64,000 bases of DNA, taken from positions 1-64,000 of the forward strand of contig NZ_JBLOBF010000001.1 of the NCBI RefSeq assembly GCF_047785965.1, written 5' to 3'. This stretch comes from Caldisericum exile_A (lineage in GTDB: Bacteria; Caldisericota; Caldisericia; Caldisericales; Caldisericaceae). The notes under the pieces were generated by a model. That model made no database searches, had not been told where the DNA came from, and was given only the letters and a program-made list of their open reading frames with translations. This document shows, in pieces, positions 8,859-17,473 of this stretch; position 1 is the first letter of the stretch, and every line of letters starts with the position of its first letter. The position numbers were made by a program, and so were the translations under genes.

Positions 8859-9725
8859 ATGAGTTTGAGAAAGGTCTTTATTTTAATTCTTGTTGTTTTG
8901 TTTTTGGGGACTTTATTTACGGGTTGCAGAAGTAAAACTGAGAGTTCGAAATTGAAGGTTGCAGTTACGATTTACCCTTTTTATGATGCGGTTAAGTCGA
9001 TTGGGGGAGATCTTGTAGATGTGTTTGTGATTGTACTACCTGGAAGCTCTCCACATACTTATGTTCTTACTCCACAGGATTTACAAAATCTTGAAAATGT
9101 ATCAGTAATTTTTGAAAACAACTTTGGACTTGAAGAATTTTTAAAGTCAGTAATTTCATCTCTTACTGCAAGGGTTGTCAATGTCTCAGAACCACTTAAA
9201 AATGTTGTTGAGTTACATAACGGCAATCCCCATCTTTGGCTCAATCCTGAATATTTTGTAATCCAAAGTGAAGTTATTAAAAATACACTTGTCGAACTTG
9301 ATCCAATACATAAGGATGTTTATGAAAAGAATTACGAAAATTACAAAAAGGCGATACTTAATAAAGCATCAGAGCTTAGACAGAAGTTGGTCAATTTGCC
9401 AAATAGAAATGTAATAACCTTCCACGATGCATTTCCATATTTTGCAGAATATTTTGGAATTAATATCCTTGCGTCAATTGAACCAGATCCAAATAAACTA
9501 CCTACTCCAAAACAGATTATCGAAATAGAAAATCTAATCAAGAAATACAATGTTAAAGTGGTTTTTAAAGAGCCACAGCTCTCCTCTGATATTTATAAGT
9601 CAATCGTTGAGGATACCCATGTAAAAGTTTTAAGTTTGGATCCCCTTGGGGATGGAGTGAAGATAAAGACTTATACTGATCTTATTGAGTACAATGTAAA
9701 TACCATCTATGATGCGCTAAAATGA
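8859..9725 (+). CDS. znuA: Zn/Mn ABC transporter substrate-binding lipoprotein
   Basis: Cluster A-I metal-binding lipoprotein, 288 aa from the ATG at 8859, chosen because AAGGTG lies 6-7 bases upstream; a GTG at 8850 is the alternative. The signal peptide ends in a lipobox with the lipidated Cys at C23 (LFTGC). Likely metal ligands are the His in SSPHTYVL, the His in NPHLWLNPE and the His in TFHDAFPY, the pattern of ZnuA/TroA/PsaA proteins. There is no long His-rich loop. First gene of a three-gene ABC operon; its stop overlaps the ATPase start. Zinc versus manganese cannot be decided from sequence. Confidence 0.9.
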   Translation: MSLRKVFILILVVLFLGTLFTGCRSKTESSKLKVAVTIYPFYDAVKSIGGDLVDVFVIVLPGSSPHTYVLTPQDLQNLENVSVIFENNFGLEEFLKSVISSLTARVVNVSEPLKNVVELHNGNPHLWLNPEYFVIQSEVIKNTLVELDPIHKDVYEKNYENYKKAILNKASELRQKLVNLPNRNVITFHDAFPYFAEYFGINILASIEPDPNKLPTPKQIIEIENLIKKYNVKVVFKEPQLSSDIYKSIVEDTHVKVLSLDPLGDGVKIKTYTDLIEYNVNTIYDALK

Positions 9726-10507
9726 TGGAAAATACAATTCTTGAAGTTCAAAATTTAAATGTAAAATTTAATGATAGCTTTGCTCTTCGAGATATTTCAT
9801 TTAAAGTTGATGAGGGACAATTTGCAGTTATTTTAGGTCCAAATGGAGCGGGTAAAACTACTCTTCTTAAAGCAATCTTAGGGCTTATACCTTACGAAGG
9901 AACTGTAAAAATATTTCAAAAAAGAAGAGAAGAATTAACCAAAGAAGATAGATTTAAAATTGCCTATGTGCCGCAACGTTTTGAAGGAACAAAGAGCTTG
10001 CCCTTAACTGTTTATGAGTTTCTTGAGATATCTTTCCCACCTTACGTAAGAAACTTAAAAGATTCAATTTCAGAATTTGCAACGGTAGGCGATGTTAATC
10101 GCCTTCTATCTAAAAAAATTTCTTCTCTTTCTGGCGGCGAACTTCAGAGAGTCTTAATTGTAAGAGCACTTTTATCTAAACCTAAACTCATGCTTTTTGA
10201 CGAACCCTTCTCTGGTGTTGATAAAATTGGAGAGCGTGCCTTTTATGAGTTTTTGAAATATACAAAAGAAACTTATAATGTTACGATCCTCCTTGTGTCG
10301 CACGATGTTTATAATATAACTAAAATGGCTGATGTTGCTATTTGCATAAATAAAAGGCTTGTGTGCTTTGGTAATCCTGAAGATGTATTTCTTGAGGAAA
10401 ACTTTGCAGGTATTTTTGGAGAGGATGTTTCAACTTACAAGCATAAGATTTGTAAGGAAGGAGGGCCGTGCGAGTTTTACAAAGACCATGAATCCAATAA
10501 TCATTAG
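9722..10507 (+). CDS. znuC: Metal ABC transporter ATPase
   Basis: ABC ATPase of 261 aa with Walker A GPNGAGKTT, signature LSGGELQR, Walker B LMLFDEPF and an H-loop His (LVSHD). It energises uptake with the preceding lipoprotein and following permease. The start overlaps the znuA stop (ATGATG). The C-terminal Cys-containing stretch (HKICKEGGPCEFYKDH) is an extension of the kind often seen in the metal-type subfamily. Its last 20 bases overlap the permease gene. Confidence 0.92.
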   Translation: MMENTILEVQNLNVKFNDSFALRDISFKVDEGQFAVILGPNGAGKTTLLKAILGLIPYEGTVKIFQKRREELTKEDRFKIAYVPQRFEGTKSLPLTVYEFLEISFPPYVRNLKDSISEFATVGDVNRLLSKKISSLSGGELQRVLIVRALLSKPKLMLFDEPFSGVDKIGERAFYEFLKYTKETYNVTILLVSHDVYNITKMADVAICINKRLVCFGNPEDVFLEENFAGIFGEDVSTYKHKICKEGGPCEFYKDHESNNH

Positions 10508-11270
10508 AAGTCTTATTGCAGGGGTTTTAACAAGTTTTTTGTGTGCATTAATTGGAGTGTTTGTGGTTTTACGAAAGATGTCTTTCTTTGCACATGCAGT
10601 ATCGCATGCTTCTCTTGCAGGTGTTGCACTTGCGTACCTTACAAATACAAATCCATTTGTTGGAGCAATTGGCGTGGGACTTTTAACCGGGGTTGGTGTT
10701 TCATATTTTGTCGAAAAATCCCAGCTTTTTTCAGACACAATAATAGGAATCCTTCTTCCTTTTTCAATGAGTATTGGGCTAATTCTTGTATCTTTTGTAA
10801 AAGGTTATAAACCAGATTTAATGAGTTATCTTTTTGGAGATATTCTTTCAACATCAAAGTTTGATATATACCTCATAATTGCAATTTCAATTCCAGTGAT
10901 AATAATAACTGCGATTCTTATGAAGAGATTTATTCTTATTTCGGTGGATATCGATTTGGCGAAAATAAGAGGATACAATGTGATTCTCATTGACTACATT
11001 TTTATGGCGATACTTTCTCTTATAGTTTTAATCTCCACAAAAATTGTTGGTATAATTCTTGTTTCTGCACTTGTTGTTATTCCACCGGCGACAGCTCTTA
11101 ATATATCAAGAAATATGAGAGAAACTTTTATTTATTCTGTAATTTTTGGAATTGCAGGAAGCATTCTTGGAATTGGTTCTTCGTACATTTTAAATCTTCC
11201 AACAGGTCCTGCGATTATTTTTGTAATTTCAGTAATTTTCCTTTTAAGCCTTTTATTCAAGAAGAGTTAA
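10488..11270 (+). CDS. znuB: Metal ABC transporter permease
   Basis: Integral membrane permease of the ZnuB/TroC family, 260 aa. The start at 10488 gives the natural N-terminus (MNPIIIRSLIAGVL); an upstream in-frame start would lie far inside znuC. About 8-9 membrane helices and the typical HAVSHASLAGVALAY segment near residue 40 are visible. It overlaps znuC by 20 bases, so translation is coupled. Its 3' end overlaps the convergent GNAT-like gene by 14 bases. Confidence 0.92.
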   Translation: MNPIIIRSLIAGVLTSFLCALIGVFVVLRKMSFFAHAVSHASLAGVALAYLTNTNPFVGAIGVGLLTGVGVSYFVEKSQLFSDTIIGILLPFSMSIGLILVSFVKGYKPDLMSYLFGDILSTSKFDIYLIIAISIPVIIITAILMKRFILISVDIDLAKIRGYNVILIDYIFMAILSLIVLISTKIVGIILVSALVVIPPATALNISRNMRETFIYSVIFGIAGSILGIGSSYILNLPTGPAIIFVISVIFLLSLLFKKS

Positions 11271-12528
11271 TATTGTATACTCTCCAAGTGAAGCCAATAG
11301 TTCCCATTTTCATAAGTGGATTTGTCATATCTACATTCGTATCGGCAATTTGTGAGGCTGATGCATACTTCATTCCAAGACTTCTTCCAACATCAAATGT
11401 CCTCTTATAGAGGAGTGCATCGAGGCCAGTTCGCTTTTTGAGAAGTCCCAAGATAAAAATTCTTGCACTCATGAATTTTTTGTTTTTAAGACGCCTCATT
11501 ATTTCCCTAAAAATAATTATGTCTCTGTATGTATCTGCTAAAGAAAAAGAACTTCTGTGTGGATAGAATTTTTTGAAAAGTTTGTCATCAATTTCTTTTA
11601 TGACTTCGTTTATGTTTGGAATCGTAACTGATACGCCAATTGCATTTCCGTTTTCTTCTACGATATATATGAGTTCAGGTATTGCAATTTGTTTGAGCGA
11701 TGCTGCGATATAGTTGAATTCTTCATCGCTAAATTTTTCAAATTGTGGATGTTCTATTGTATCCCAGGCAGCATTGTAAATTTTTCTTATCTTTTCTATC
11801 TCATTTGCATAATCTTTTAGGTTCGCATCTCTTATTACTATACCTTCTTTTCTGAGCTTTTCTTCAATATTAAGACTATTATTGAGAACTGCCGTTACTC
11901 TTTCCATGTATTTTGAAGCCCTCTCTTCGTCTATTAGGAAGGAATACCAATCATTTTCTTTTTCTCCATACTCATCAAAAACTTCTTTATAGTATGGTGG
12001 ATTGTATGGTTCCATTGGCATCGGTGTATGTTCAAAGCCATTTATAAGAAGTCCTGCTTCTCCTGATGCATTAAATCTCATAGGGCCAATGATTTTTGTG
12101 CAGCCTTCATTTTTAAGGTCTTTTATCGCTTCATCGAGAAGTTTAAATCCAATTTCTTTTGTTTCTGCTTCAAAGAGGCCAATTATACCAATCCGTCCTT
12201 GGTATTTCTTTTCTTTGTAGTTTCTATCGATAATAGAAGCAATTCTTCCAACTGGTTTTCCATTTTCTTCGTATAGGTAGTATTGAAGATAATCTAAGTG
12301 TTTGAAGAAAGGATTGTATCCTGGCAAAAACTTTTTTAGTCTAATTCTATCGGGATTAAGGTCTTGAAGTTCCTGTAAGAGAAGTGGAAAAACCTTTTTG
12401 GATTCTGAACTCCTATACCAAGAGATAGAAAAAGGAACCGAAACAAATGCCTTTAAGTCCTTTAAAAGTATGTTGAAGTTTGAAACTCGTTCGTTTGAAT
12501 GAGGCTCTTCTATTAGTTTTTTAAGCAT
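11257..12528 (-). CDS. GNAT-like acetyltransferase, YghO-like
   Basis: A 423-aa cytosolic protein with the layout of the YghO-type GNAT-related family. An N-terminal part has FLPGYNPFF, a YYLYEENGKPVGRI segment and GPMRFNASGEAGLLINGF. A second GNAT-like half follows from about residue 240 (VIRDANLKDY, then an ENGNAIGVSVTIPN strand). Substrate unknown. The ATG at 12528 is preferred over 12537 because AAAGGATGG is correctly spaced only for the former. The likely promoter is TATAAT on the minus strand at 12572-12577. It is divergent from hrcA and convergent with znuB. Confidence 0.7.
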   Translation of the reverse strand: MLKKLIEEPHSNERVSNFNILLKDLKAFVSVPFSISWYRSSESKKVFPLLLQELQDLNPDRIRLKKFLPGYNPFFKHLDYLQYYLYEENGKPVGRIASIIDRNYKEKKYQGRIGIIGLFEAETKEIGFKLLDEAIKDLKNEGCTKIIGPMRFNASGEAGLLINGFEHTPMPMEPYNPPYYKEVFDEYGEKENDWYSFLIDEERASKYMERVTAVLNNSLNIEEKLRKEGIVIRDANLKDYANEIEKIRKIYNAAWDTIEHPQFEKFSDEEFNYIAASLKQIAIPELIYIVEENGNAIGVSVTIPNINEVIKEIDDKLFKKFYPHRSSFSLADTYRDIIIFREIMRRLKNKKFMSARIFILGLLKKRTGLDALLYKRTFDVGRSLGMKYASASQIADTNVDMTNPLMKMGTIGFTWRVYNINSS

Positions 12529-12607
12529 GTTTACCATCCTTTCTTACAACAAGCTAATATCTATCAGAGTAATTATACTCAAAATCAAATTACATCAAAA
12601 TTTGTGT

Positions 12608-12613
12608 TATAAT
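12608..12613 (+). promoter_or_regulatory. -10 box of a leaderless promoter for hrcA
   Basis: TATAAT ends 9 bases before the hrcA ATG. There is no Shine-Dalgarno sequence between. I find no inverted CIRCE element (TTAGCACTC-N9-GAGTGCTAA) here, so HrcA autoregulation through CIRCE at this site is not supported. Confidence 0.55.
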
Positions 12614-12622
12614 ATATATGCC

Positions 12623-13651
12623 ATGGAACTTGACAAGAGAAAATCCGAAGTATTGAAGGAAGTTGTGAAAGAATATATTGAAACTGGCGAGCCCGTCTCT
12701 TCTGAACGGGTTGCACGGAATGTTAATTTTCCTATTTCTCCTGCAACCGTAAGAAACTATATGGCGGAACTTGATGAAATGGGTTTTCTTACACAGGTCC
12801 ATGCCTCCTCTGGAAGAATTCCAACTACAAAGGGCTTTAGATACTTTGTTGAAGAGTCTTTGAAAGAAAGAAAGCGTTTGAAATTGTCGGAAATTAAATT
12901 TCCAGAGCCAGAGAAAATTAAGAGCCTTTCTGAGATACTCTCACAAATTTCGGAACTCATTTCAAAATATACAAATGAAATTTCTCTTGTTGTTTCTCCA
13001 TGCTTTGAAGACGAAAAACTACGTTATATTCATTTCTTTTTAGCAACAAATCTTCTTTTCACCGTAATTGTAACTACAACACAAACAACTGAAGCAATAC
13101 TCCTTGGAAACTACCAACTTTCAGAAGAAAACCTGAGGCTCATTGAAAATTTCTTGAACGGAAAATTGCAGAATTTGACTCTTAAACAGGCTCTAAAGGA
13201 AATCCTCAGTAATGCTTTTTACATTGACGAATTAGGAAAAAGTTTTTCACAAATCATTGGAAAATTCTATGAGACTCTTAAAAATGAATATGAGAAAAGG
13301 AAAACAAAAGAGATATTTATAAGAGGAATTTCCAATCTTCTTACCACTCAAATTCAAATTGCTGAAGAAAGGCTCAAATTTTTATTAAACATTCTTGAAG
13401 AAAAAGAAGTACTTGAAAGGATACTAAACGATGTTACGAAGGACGAGAAGTTGCAACTTGTTATAGGAGAGGAAAACAAACTGCCAGAATTGTGGGATTA
13501 CAGTCTTATTACTGTTAAATACTCAATTAAAGAACTTGAAGGAACTTTGGGCCTTTTGGGTCCAATAAGAATGGATTATATTAAGGGAATCTTTGTCCTT
13601 GAGGAAATTGCAAACAAATTAGAGCAACTATCAGAAAAGATCTTAGGATGA
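12623..13651 (+). CDS. hrcA: Heat-inducible transcription repressor HrcA
   Basis: DNA-binding repressor of class I heat-shock genes, 342 aa from the ATG at 12623. An upstream in-frame start would add about 32 unrelated residues. The N-terminal winged helix (VVKEYIETGEPVSSERVARN, then SPATVRNYMAELDEMGFL and HASSGRIPTTKGFRYFV) is characteristic, followed by a GAF-like and dimerisation domain. The first gene of a pair with mtaB (4-base overlap). The target chaperone genes groESL/dnaK are not in this window. Confidence 0.93.
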   Translation: MELDKRKSEVLKEVVKEYIETGEPVSSERVARNVNFPISPATVRNYMAELDEMGFLTQVHASSGRIPTTKGFRYFVEESLKERKRLKLSEIKFPEPEKIKSLSEILSQISELISKYTNEISLVVSPCFEDEKLRYIHFFLATNLLFTVIVTTTQTTEAILLGNYQLSEENLRLIENFLNGKLQNLTLKQALKEILSNAFYIDELGKSFSQIIGKFYETLKNEYEKRKTKEIFIRGISNLLTTQIQIAEERLKFLLNILEEKEVLERILNDVTKDEKLQLVIGEENKLPELWDYSLITVKYSIKELEGTLGLLGPIRMDYIKGIFVLEEIANKLEQLSEKILG

Positions 13652-14892
13652 ACTTTGCGATTTTCACATTAGGCTGCAAAACAAATCAATACGAGTCAGA
13701 ATTAATGAGAGAGTCTTTAATTAGTGCAGGTTACTCAGAAGTCAATTTTAAGGATATGGCAGATATTTACATTGTAAATTCATGCGTTGTAACAGAAAAG
13801 GCAGAACGGGAAACACGAAAGGCTTTGAACGAGGCTATACGAAAGAATCCAAATGCTCTCATAATTCTTACAGGTTGCTATGTAAAACTCCATGACGAAG
13901 ATAGAATTTCAAGAGTTTATTTTTATCGCGGTGCAAAAAGTAAAATTGCTGATTTTATAAAGACGGGAATTGAAGCAAAAGACGGAGAAGTTGAAAGAAT
14001 AGAGAGTTTTCTTGAAAGGTCGCGTGCGTTTGTAAAGATTGAAGAAGGTTGCAATAATTTTTGTACATACTGCATTGTACCATTTGTCCGTGGATATGAA
14101 ATAAAGAGTAAGAAAAAGGATCTTGTGATTAATGAAGTAAAAAGGCTTGTTGATAAAGGATTTAAAGAAATAGTGCTTACAGGAACTGAGATTGGAAAAT
14201 TTGGCGAAGATATAGGTATTACACTTGTTGATCTTATTAGGGACTTAAAGAAAATAGATGGCTTAAAAAGACTGAGAATTTCCTCAATTCATCCAAAACA
14301 TGTGAGTGACGAGCTCATTGATGAGTTTAAAGAACCATATGCACTTACACCTCATATGCATATATCCCTTCAATCAGGCGATAACGAGATTTTGAAAAAG
14401 ATGAATAGAGGTTATACAAGGGAAGATTATTTAAAAATTGTTGAGAAATTACGAAAAATTGACCCTGACTTTTCAATTTCAACTGATATAATTGTTGGTT
14501 TTCCTTTTGAAACTGAGAATGCATTTCTAAATTCGTTGTCAATAATAAGAGAGGTTACATTCTCAAAGGTGCATGTATTTAGGTATTCGAAGAGGCCATT
14601 TACACCCGCATTTTACTTTAAAGAAAATGTACCTGAAATTACAAAAACGGTTAGAAGCGAGCGTACAAGGGATTTTGCAAATGCAATTGCAAAGGAATTT
14701 AAAGAACGTTTTTTGGGGCGTGTTGTTGAAGTGCTTGTTGAAGAAGATAATAACGGAAAATTAACAGGTTTTACTCCCCATTACCTTAAGGTAGAATTTA
14801 GAGGAGATGTTCCCATTAATTCTTTTGCCAATGTTAAAATTACAGATGTTTCGCCTGATGTTATGTTTGGGGAATTAGTCTTCCTTACATAG
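13648..14892 (+). CDS. mtaB: tRNA (N6-threonylcarbamoyladenosine(37)) methylthiotransferase MtaB
   Basis: Radical-SAM methylthiotransferase of 414 aa that adds a 2-methylthio group to t6A37 of tRNAs reading ANN codons. The N-terminal UPF0004 domain carries cluster Cys at 10, 46 and 77. The radical-SAM cluster is C135, C139 and C142 in EEGCNNFCTYCIVPF. A TRAM domain is expected at the C-terminus. The opening TLGCKTNQYESE favours MtaB over MiaB or RimO. It overlaps hrcA by ATGA and overlaps the convergent galU by 18 bases at its 3' end. Confidence 0.88.
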   Translation: MNFAIFTLGCKTNQYESELMRESLISAGYSEVNFKDMADIYIVNSCVVTEKAERETRKALNEAIRKNPNALIILTGCYVKLHDEDRISRVYFYRGAKSKIADFIKTGIEAKDGEVERIESFLERSRAFVKIEEGCNNFCTYCIVPFVRGYEIKSKKKDLVINEVKRLVDKGFKEIVLTGTEIGKFGEDIGITLVDLIRDLKKIDGLKRLRISSIHPKHVSDELIDEFKEPYALTPHMHISLQSGDNEILKKMNRGYTREDYLKIVEKLRKIDPDFSISTDIIVGFPFETENAFLNSLSIIREVTFSKVHVFRYSKRPFTPAFYFKENVPEITKTVRSERTRDFANAIAKEFKERFLGRVVEVLVEEDNNGKLTGFTPHYLKVEFRGDVPINSFANVKITDVSPDVMFGELVFLT

Positions 14893-15747
14893 ATCTTTTA
14901 GATAATTTTTAAGTTCTTCTTTTAACTCCTCCCTTTTAAATGAAAAGGCTATATTTGCTTTTATGAGACCCAGTTTTTCACCTACATCGTAACGTGTGCC
15001 TTCAAATTCATATGCAAAAACTCTCTCATTTAAAAGAAGTTTTCTTATCGCATCAGTTAATTGTATTTCCCCATTTTTGCCAGGTTGTGTTTTTTCGAGG
15101 GCTTCGAAAATTGTATGATTTAGTATATATCTTCCAACAATTGCAAGATTAGATGGCGCTTCAATTGGTTCGGGCTTTTCAACAAGATCTTTAACCTCGT
15201 ATACGTGATCTTCAATCTTTTTTGCTTCAATTATTCCATAAGACTTAACATCGCTCATTGGGACTTTCATTACAGCAATAACATTACCACCATACTTTTT
15301 ATGAATTTGTATCATTTGCTTTAATACGGGCACATCAGCATCAATAATATCGTCTGCAAGTAGCACGCCAAAATATTCATCATTAATAAATCCCTTTGCA
15401 TGATATACAGCATCTCCTAAGCCTCTTGCAAGTTTTTGTCTTACGTAAAAAATTGAGGCAAGTTCGCTTGTTTCTCTTACTATCTTTAAAAGATCATGCT
15501 TCCCTTTTTGCTCAAGTTCCTGTTCGAGTTCAATTGCATAATCAAAATAATCTTCGATTGCCCTTTTTCCTCTTCCTGTTATAAGTAAGATATCCTTTAT
15601 ACCTGAGTTTATTGCTTCTTCAACAACATATTGAACTGCAGGTTTGTCAACAATGGGAAGCATCTCTTTTGGTTGGGATTTTGTGATTGGGAGAAGTCTA
15701 GTGCCAAAACCACCTACTGGAATTACAACTTTCTTAATTTCTTTCAT
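14875..15747 (-). CDS. galU: UTP-glucose-1-phosphate uridylyltransferase
   Basis: Makes UDP-glucose from UTP and glucose 1-phosphate, 290 aa. The N-terminal nucleotide-binding loop is VIPVGGFGTRLLPITKSQPKEMLPI, read in short as GGFGTRLLP then KEMLP. The VVEEAINSGIKDILLITGRGK and LVEKP segments are typical of bacterial GalU. A TATAAT box at 15771-15776 (minus strand) and a GGTGGTGG-type Shine-Dalgarno sequence precede the ATG. Monocistronic by position. Its 3' end overlaps mtaB. Confidence 0.93.
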   Translation of the reverse strand: MKEIKKVVIPVGGFGTRLLPITKSQPKEMLPIVDKPAVQYVVEEAINSGIKDILLITGRGKRAIEDYFDYAIELEQELEQKGKHDLLKIVRETSELASIFYVRQKLARGLGDAVYHAKGFINDEYFGVLLADDIIDADVPVLKQMIQIHKKYGGNVIAVMKVPMSDVKSYGIIEAKKIEDHVYEVKDLVEKPEPIEAPSNLAIVGRYILNHTIFEALEKTQPGKNGEIQLTDAIRKLLLNERVFAYEFEGTRYDVGEKLGLIKANIAFSFKREELKEELKNYLKDLCKED

Positions 15748-15783
15748 GATACCACCACCTTTCCAAACCTATTATACTTATAT

Positions 15784-16560
15784 TTAAATTGTTCCGATAA
15801 GAATCTCTGGTCTTGCAAAAATTCTTATAGGTAAACGGCTTTCTCCAATGCCTCTATTTACATACATTGTAGTATTCCCTTCTCTAAATAGCCCGCAAAG
15901 GAACCGAGATCCGTATCTTGAAGGTACAAAGAGCGCAAATTTAATAAATGGGAATTTAATCTGTCCTCCATGTGTATGTCCACATAAGACAAGATTTATG
16001 CTCTTTTCCTTTGCTTCATAAAAGATATCAGGTGAATGTGACAAAAGAATGGTATATAAGGACTTATCAATGCCAGAAACTGCCTTTTTAAGATTTGCTC
16101 TTTTTGTATATGGATCATTTACGCCAACAATATTTACTTTCTGGCCGTTCTTTGTATAAACCGTATTTTCATCTTCAAGCACAGTGATCTTAAGATTTTT
16201 TAGATCTGTTTTAAGCTTTTTGAAGTCTTTTATTTTGTAGTCCCAATTACCAAAGACAAAATAGACTGGTTTTCCCAATTCTTTTATCTTCTTAAGGTAA
16301 AAATAAGCCACAAATTCTTCCCTGTAATTAACTACATCACCTGTTATAAAGATGATATCTGGAGATTCTTCTTTTAAAATTGCAAGAATTCTTCTCTCAC
16401 GTTTAGTTTCTCTTGAAAAGTGTAGATCAGTAATATGAGCAAATTTTATATTAAATGAATTATTGAATGCAATCTTTGTTTTTTGAACTAAAAATCGCTC
16501 AATAAAATATCCGTATAGAATAATTAGAAATATTAAAGCAAAGATTAACCTAAAAATCAT
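15784..16560 (-). CDS. Membrane-anchored metallophosphoesterase, YkuE-like
   Basis: A 258-aa calcineurin-like phosphoesterase with one N-terminal membrane helix. Metal-ligand motifs are visible in order: DLHFS after AHIT, GDVVN, GNWDYK (GN[HD]-type), LSHSPD and GHTHGG. The order and the anchor match the YkuE/LpxH-like group, proposed to act on membrane-derived phosphoesters; substrate unknown here. It follows the Ntn-hydrolase gene with a one-base overlap and is part of the ahcY cluster. Confidence 0.85.
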   Translation of the reverse strand: MIFRLIFALIFLIILYGYFIERFLVQKTKIAFNNSFNIKFAHITDLHFSRETKRERRILAILKEESPDIIFITGDVVNYREEFVAYFYLKKIKELGKPVYFVFGNWDYKIKDFKKLKTDLKNLKITVLEDENTVYTKNGQKVNIVGVNDPYTKRANLKKAVSGIDKSLYTILLSHSPDIFYEAKEKSINLVLCGHTHGGQIKFPFIKFALFVPSRYGSRFLCGLFREGNTTMYVNRGIGESRLPIRIFARPEILIGTI

Positions 16561-17288
16561 TACCTAATTTCTTTTCTCCGTATGAATTTACTTCCCTCCA
16601 TCGTTATAAGAAGTACATCAATAGGACCGCCTACCGTTTTTGGGCGAGCTTGGAATCTCATTGTATCAATTGTAGTTTGGATAGCATAGACTGCAAAATC
16701 AATTGCATCTTGGAGTGGCATAGCATCCCAGAGGATTGGTGCTTTAGGGATCTGCACAAAATTGCCGTGTGGGTCTTTTATAAAAACGGGATTAAGTATT
16801 TCGTTTAGAATATCTCCTTCTCCTCCCCAACTTGCCCCATAAACAACTTTTCGCATTTCATTTGAGTAATTTACTCGAAATTTTTCACTTCTTTTTATGT
16901 TTATGTGATACACATAAGGGATGCTACTCTTTCCTTCTTTTACATACCCTGCAATATGGAACGAGGTATCGGCATTTGGAAAAGAAGTTCTAAAAAAATT
17001 CAGGAGTTTATTTGTAATTTCTTCAACTGTATCGTGTGGCTGAACAATTTCTTCCTCAAACTTTTGAATGTAAAAGTCCATTGGAATTCCGCCCAAGAAG
17101 GTCTCTCCAAAAGTAGAAATACCTACATTGTTTTTTGAAAGGAGAAATGTTTTGTAGACATAATCTGAACTCACAATTGGAATTGGAGTTGCATTTGGCA
17201 TATCCTGCCTTTGCAAGGATACAGTTTGTCTACTGTCAGATGCCATTACAATTCCAGATGGCACATAAACGGTAACAATTAAAGACAT
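16560..17288 (-). CDS. Proteasome-like Ntn-hydrolase
   Basis: A 242-aa protein that fits the proteasome beta/HslV/Anbu fold. After Met removal Ser is residue 1, and the sequence reaches GIVMASDSRQT with Asp exactly at 17 and Arg at 19, as in proteasome subunits. A Lys in DYVYKTFLL could be the counterpart of Lys33, with an insertion before it. Near the C-terminus GGPIDVLLIT resembles the strand after the Ser169 region. It is neither standard HslV nor an archaeal proteasome, and no HslU or other unfoldase is adjacent. Preceded by AAAAGGAGG. Peptidase or amidohydrolase activity is an inference from the conserved catalytic frame. Confidence 0.6.
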   Translation of the reverse strand: MSLIVTVYVPSGIVMASDSRQTVSLQRQDMPNATPIPIVSSDYVYKTFLLSKNNVGISTFGETFLGGIPMDFYIQKFEEEIVQPHDTVEEITNKLLNFFRTSFPNADTSFHIAGYVKEGKSSIPYVYHINIKRSEKFRVNYSNEMRKVVYGASWGGEGDILNEILNPVFIKDPHGNFVQIPKAPILWDAMPLQDAIDFAVYAIQTTIDTMRFQARPKTVGGPIDVLLITMEGSKFIRRKEIR

Positions 17289-17311
17289 ATAAGCCTCCTT
17301 TTAATAACCTT

Positions 17312-17464
17312 CTAATTTCGTGTTGCATTTGGATCGCTTGAAAGCACATTCTGGAAGAACTCGAGTATGTTCTCAATTGCATTTTCAATATCCGATAGAC
17401 GTTCCTCTATTTCAAACAATTTTCTTTCAATTGATTCAATTCGTTCAATTTCTTCCTTTTTCAT
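17312..17464 (-). CDS. Very small coiled-coil protein
   Basis: A 50-aa reading frame between ahcY and the Ntn-hydrolase, with GAGGG correctly spaced before its ATG. The sequence is dominated by Glu, Ile, Leu and Lys in a heptad-like pattern (IERIESIERKLFEIEERL) and ends in SSDPNATRN. It fits exactly into the gap: the stop is 23 bases before the next start, and the start is 9 bases after the ahcY stop. It probably forms a helical oligomer or binds a neighbour's product. No family recognised. Confidence 0.6.
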   Translation of the reverse strand: MKKEEIERIESIERKLFEIEERLSDIENAIENILEFFQNVLSSDPNATRN

Positions 17465-17473
17465 TTATCCCTC

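Noticed and set aside
12541..12622. CIRCE operator in front of hrcA
   Set aside because: The region lacks the TTAGCACTC / GAGTGCTAA inverted repeat.
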